Shown one piece after another: positions 6,201 to 7,583 of a DNA stretch of 7,583 nt (within the stretch, counting starts at the first letter, position 1; each line of letters starts with the position of its first letter). The notes beneath the pieces were generated by a model that had not been told where the DNA came from, made no database searches, and saw only the letters and a list, made by a program, of their open reading frames with translations. Source of the DNA: Spirochaetaceae bacterium. GTDB lineage: Bacteria > Spirochaetota > Spirochaetia > Treponematales > Breznakiellaceae. Made by a program: the position numbers and the translations under genes. The stretch is taken from NCBI GenBank assembly GCA_031255315.1, contig JAIRSS010000157.1, positions 1 to 7,583 on the forward strand. Direction: 5' to 3'.

Positions 6201-6967
6201 AGCACCCCCCACCGTTTCCGTATAAATTCAAGCTGACCGTACAGGGAATCCGGGCTTGACAGAGCCGGACTGCGGAGGAGATCCCACAGGTTCAGGCTGT
6301 CAGGCCCGAATGGGGGAAGCTCGGCAAAAAAGGCCTTGAGTCCTTCGACAGCCTTAGAATAGACGGTATGCGTCTTCAAGTCCCGGTCATCAAACAGGAA
6401 AAGAAAGGGCTTAAAGGCCGGGTTAAGGTTTGCCAGGGCAAGAAGCATTATTTCTTCCAGCGTCAAGGCCCGGCGGCTTTCCCCGCCTTCATCGCTGGCA
6501 AGGTAGTCGTCTACCGTAACCTTCCCGGCGTACACCGGGCGGGGCGGAAACTGACCGTTGAAATTCGTTAAAAGCCCCATGAGCCGGTCCGAACCAAGCC
6601 GCCCTTCCAGCCTGCTGAGAGCCAGATCAAAGGCGCCGGGCTGCACCTGCTCCCGGTAAAGGGCCGCCGTATAATGAAGAATCTCGTCGATAAGCCCCAT
6701 AGCGTTGAGTTGGCCCGCCGTTACTGTCCGTTCAGGATGGCTGGAGGCTGTTTTGGCGTTGATTTTCCGCGCTAATTCCCTGGCCCCTTTAATATCCGCC
6801 AGGATTACGTTCCCGGTAAGTGAAAAAAGGCTGTCTTCCAGGCCGAATTCTTCCCGCTGTTCCCGGCGGATATGAAATTCCATCACCGCCGTCCTGTCCG
6901 CTGCCTTTTGGGATACTGCTTTACGCTCAGAATTCTCGAATACCGGCAGGTGTATTTTTATCTTCAT
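3245..6967 (-). CDS. large GH13 alpha-amylase-family protein (glucosidase or glucanotransferase)
   Basis: A 1240-residue protein with a central GH13 TIM barrel (about 316-870). Region I is D-M-V-P-N-H (417-422). The nucleophile is Asp537 in V-R-F-D-A-A-M. The acid/base is Glu602 in L-L-L-A-E-A-F. The third acid is Asp663 in M-N-N-P-D-E-E, where the usual N-H-D reads N-P-D. The same Pro-Asp arrangement is known in GlgE-type maltosyltransferases, so a transferase role is possible. M-P-G-L-P-M-F-G-H-G-Q (687-697) is the usual late barrel segment. Flanking regions 1-315 and 880-1215 are mostly helical and unrecognised; the tail (1216-1240) is Lys/Ala/Pro-rich. There is no signal peptide, so it is probably cytoplasmic and acts on storage glucan or maltodextrin. 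The ATG at 6967 has AAGGGGGG just upstream. A -10-like TATACT (complement of 7031-7036) touches the palindromic element, which would then lie in the leader. First gene of an operon with the HD gene. Confidence 0.9.
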   Translation of the reverse strand: MKIKIHLPVFENSERKAVSQKAADRTAVMEFHIRREQREEFGLEDSLFSLTGNVILADIKGARELARKINAKTASSHPERTVTAGQLNAMGLIDEILHYTAALYREQVQPGAFDLALSRLEGRLGSDRLMGLLTNFNGQFPPRPVYAGKVTVDDYLASDEGGESRRALTLEEIMLLALANLNPAFKPFLFLFDDRDLKTHTVYSKAVEGLKAFFAELPPFGPDSLNLWDLLRSPALSSPDSLYGQLEFIRKRWGVLLGTYLTRLLMSLDVIKEETKPSFFGPGPAQTLIYEGQDEEYERFSPDQEWMPKTVLIAKSTLVWLYQLSQKYGRPIERLDQIPDEELDLLARRGFTGLWLIGLWERSTASRTIKQWTGNPEAAASAYSLYDYDIAGEIGGWESLANLRDRCFRRGIRLGSDMVPNHTGIDSRWIMEKPDRFLQLSSPPFPTYSFTGGNLSNQDGIGVYIEDHYYSRSDAAVVFKRVDFNTGDVRYIYHGNDGTSMPWNDTAQIDFLNPEAREAVIRTILGVCQQFSIVRFDAAMTLAKRHIQRLWYPEPGRGGDIASRAEHALSNDEFNRRIPNEFWREVVDRCAAEAPHTLLLAEAFWMMEGYFVRTLGMHRVYNSAFMNMLKNEENAKYRATIKNTLEFDPEVLKRFVNFMNNPDEETAVAQFGRGDKYFGICTLLVTMPGLPMFGHGQIEGFEEKYGMEYRRSYRDEKPDQALIDRHEREIFPLMKKRYLFSGSAGFCLFDFYNSDGPADGSVNENVFAYTNHAGDERAVVVYNNAYERAVGRIRWSCAKIPRKEGGIPDGTFRQDTLHQALGLHEEDRFFVLFQEQRRNLWYIRSSKDVAERGLSVVLNGYEAQIFLAIHEVEDANGQWAQLNTELNGRGVPDLSAAIMDMSLGELYFRFTGLFKKEREFFQGMVRFFADGNTDVADTKIFMRALQEPVLAFAAAAARFIAGNGYEPFTGAQDHAPLSPEEIWAEFSAYLSRLIKIAEYTGTGRFAKGAKKKTRKKGEQLLRYVAENIAARPGLSAFAAGYGILALLRPVIGAGASGAEAAALAAHWQLDRKLREAFTALGIPADEAYRVTEIMRAALARTVPASPVEWGNLSPAAALIAENYEQEDFRRILGVNRFDDVTWFKKEAFDEALFYAPFFLIHEAADEAGAAEAHGKNADLIGWIDWLETIAAVTEHFQQAEAVSGYRLDKLLEAVSKGDTPKAAKPRKAPAKKPAQGKKKE

Positions 6968-6990
6968 ATGCCCCCCTTAAATTTTCAATC

Positions 6991-7034
6991 AGTAGAGCCT
7001 GTTCCAAAACTGAAGTTTTGGGATAGGCTCAGTA
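6991..7034. repeat. 36-bp palindromic element, copy 2 (inverted), with 4-bp flanking direct repeat
   Basis: Core 6995-7030: arm GAGCCTGTTCCAAAAC (6995-7010), loop TGAA (7011-7014), arm GTTTTGGGATAGGCTC (7015-7030). The arms differ at two positions, both of which become G-U pairs in plus-strand RNA. AGTA flanks it directly on both sides (6991-6994, 7031-7034), a different 4-bp duplication from that of copy 1. Its reverse complement matches copy 1 at 33 of 36 positions. It lies in the upstream region of the GH13 operon, 24 bp before its start codon. Confidence 0.8.
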
Positions 7035-7129
7035 TACTATAGATAGATGGTTACCGCTAGAAGAATTTGAAGATGGGCGGTAATTCCGAAATCAAGACTT
7101 TTTGAGCCGGGAAAATGCAGATAACAATC

Positions 7130-7146
7130 GAGGCTGTTCCAAAACT
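7130..7146 (+). repeat. half-site of the palindromic repeat; candidate left end of the IS element
   Basis: GAGGCTGTTCCAAAACT differs at one position from the left arm of the 36-bp element (GAGCCTGTTCCAAAACT in copy 2). No opposing arm follows. It lies 81 bp before the IS630-type transposase start, a reasonable position for a terminal inverted repeat. IS630 elements normally duplicate TA, and no TA abuts this site, so its role as the true end is unproven. Confidence 0.45.
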
Positions 7147-7167
7147 AATTGACTGTGCGCTAGTACC

Positions 7168-7197
7168 TTGTAAATACTAAACAGATCGTTATATAGT
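7168..7197 (+). promoter_or_regulatory. candidate promoter of the transposase gene
   Basis: TTGTAA (7168-7173), 18-bp spacer, TATAGT (7192-7197), giving a leader of about 23 nt before the ATG at 7227. An alternative is TTGACT (7149-7154) with AATACT (7173-7178). Both are moderate matches. Confidence 0.4.
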
Positions 7198-7226
7198 ATC
7201 CTTAGCCCAAGAGGGAGGGGTAAGTA

Positions 7227-7583
7227 ATGAAGGGAAAGAAATATCATGTCAGGCTCACGGAAACAGAGAGAAAGCGGCTGTGGGAAATAACGAAAAAAGG
7301 AAGCCGCCCGGCGCGTCAGATTATCAGGGCGAATATCCTGCTGTGCCTGGACGAGAACGGTACAGAGAAACCACTGGCGGAACAGAAGGCAATAGCCCAA
7401 CAATGCGGTTGTAAAACAGCCTTGGTATACCGGGTCAGTAAACAGTATGAGCGGGAAGGCATAGAGGGGGTTTTGAAGCGGAAAGTACGACAGACGCCGC
7501 CGGTTCCACCGATAGTCACCGGGGAGGTACAGGCAAAGATCATAGCGTTGTGCTGCGGGGAACCGCCTGAAGGATACAGCCGG
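7227..7583 (+). CDS. IS630-family transposase, N-terminal part (3' end outside window)
   Basis: 119 codons open to the window edge from an ATG with a strong ribosome site (GAGGGAGGGG, 7211-7220). The N-terminal helix-turn-helix DNA-binding region covers about 5-85: Y-H-V-R-L-T-E-T-E-R, then S-R-P-A-R-Q-I-I-R-A-N-I-L-L (26-39), the recognition segment A-I-A-Q-Q-C-G-C-K-T-A-L-V-Y-R-V (55-70) and Y-E-R-E-G-I-E-G-V-L (74-83). A Pro-rich linker (91-95) leads to I-I-A-L-C-C-G-E-P-P-E-G-Y-S-R (105-119), the segment just before the conserved W-T-L-R-L stretch of this family. The DDE catalytic residues would lie downstream, so integrity of the gene cannot be judged. The family normally inserts at TA dinucleotides. 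Confidence 0.85.
   Translation, partial: MKGKKYHVRLTETERKRLWEITKKGSRPARQIIRANILLCLDENGTEKPLAEQKAIAQQCGCKTALVYRVSKQYEREGIEGVLKRKVRQTPPVPPIVTGEVQAKIIALCCGEPPEGYSR

Larger units (their letters stand above)
7130..7583 (+). mobile_element. left part of an IS630-family insertion sequence, cut by the window edge
   Basis: Comprises the candidate end at 7130-7146, a non-coding leader and the 5' third of the transposase gene. The right end lies beyond 7583, so the boundary here is provisional. Confidence 0.5.

Noticed and set aside
5702..6259. 185-codon plus-strand frame antisense to the GH13 gene
   Set aside because: No recognisable motif and no credible ribosome site; a shadow of the real gene.
7092..7403. 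Minus-strand 103-codon frame at the right edge
   Set aside because: Antisense to the transposase and its leader; the plus-strand frame carries clear IS630-family motifs and a strong ribosome site.
1..7583. CRISPR array, tRNA or rRNA genes, riboswitch
   Set aside because: No regularly spaced direct repeats, no cloverleaf or rRNA-like sequence and no recognised riboswitch core were seen by eye on either strand.

Overview
The window looks like chromosome of a mid-GC spirochaete, most likely a Treponema of the termite-gut type. That is an inference from the relaxed lipoprotein signal peptides, the very large GH13-type protein paired with an HD protein, and general codon use; no rRNA or other marker gene is present to prove it. 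Most genes have strong purine-rich ribosome sites of the GGGG/GGAGG type.

Layout. Positions 1-53 hold the first codons of a minus-strand gene that runs off the left edge. An AT-rich spacer follows, containing a 36-bp palindromic repeat and a textbook sigma70 promoter. The promoter drives a META-domain (HslJ-like) lipoprotein gene (337-900, +). It converges on a LysM-domain lipoprotein gene (962-1459, -), and the plus-strand terminator lies inside the 3' end of the LysM gene. Positions 1460-1905 hold no intact gene. They contain a short reading frame that looks like the 5' stub of a YbaK/EbsC-type gene, and two perfect 16-bp parS sites (ParB-binding) 56 bp apart. A two-gene minus-strand operon occupies most of the rest: a 1240-residue GH13 alpha-amylase-family protein (3245-6967) followed after 22 bp by a 438-residue HD-domain protein (1906-3222) related to the C-terminal part of CCA-adding enzymes. 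A perfect 18-bp inverted repeat lies in the first codons of the HD gene. Upstream of the operon is a second, inverted copy of the 36-bp palindrome. The right edge holds the 5' part of an IS630-family transposase gene (7227 to beyond 7583, +), which is missed if only complete ORFs are considered.

How the parts relate. The two lipoproteins are probably envelope proteins with no shown functional link. The GH13 and HD proteins are probably co-transcribed; the first points to intracellular alpha-glucan metabolism, while the role of the second is unknown. The most noteworthy signals are the parS pair, which suggests an origin-proximal ParB loading zone, and the 36-bp palindromes. Each palindrome is flanked by its own 4-bp direct repeat (AAAT; AGTA), as expected of a very small mobile element. 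A related half-site sits beside the IS630 gene.
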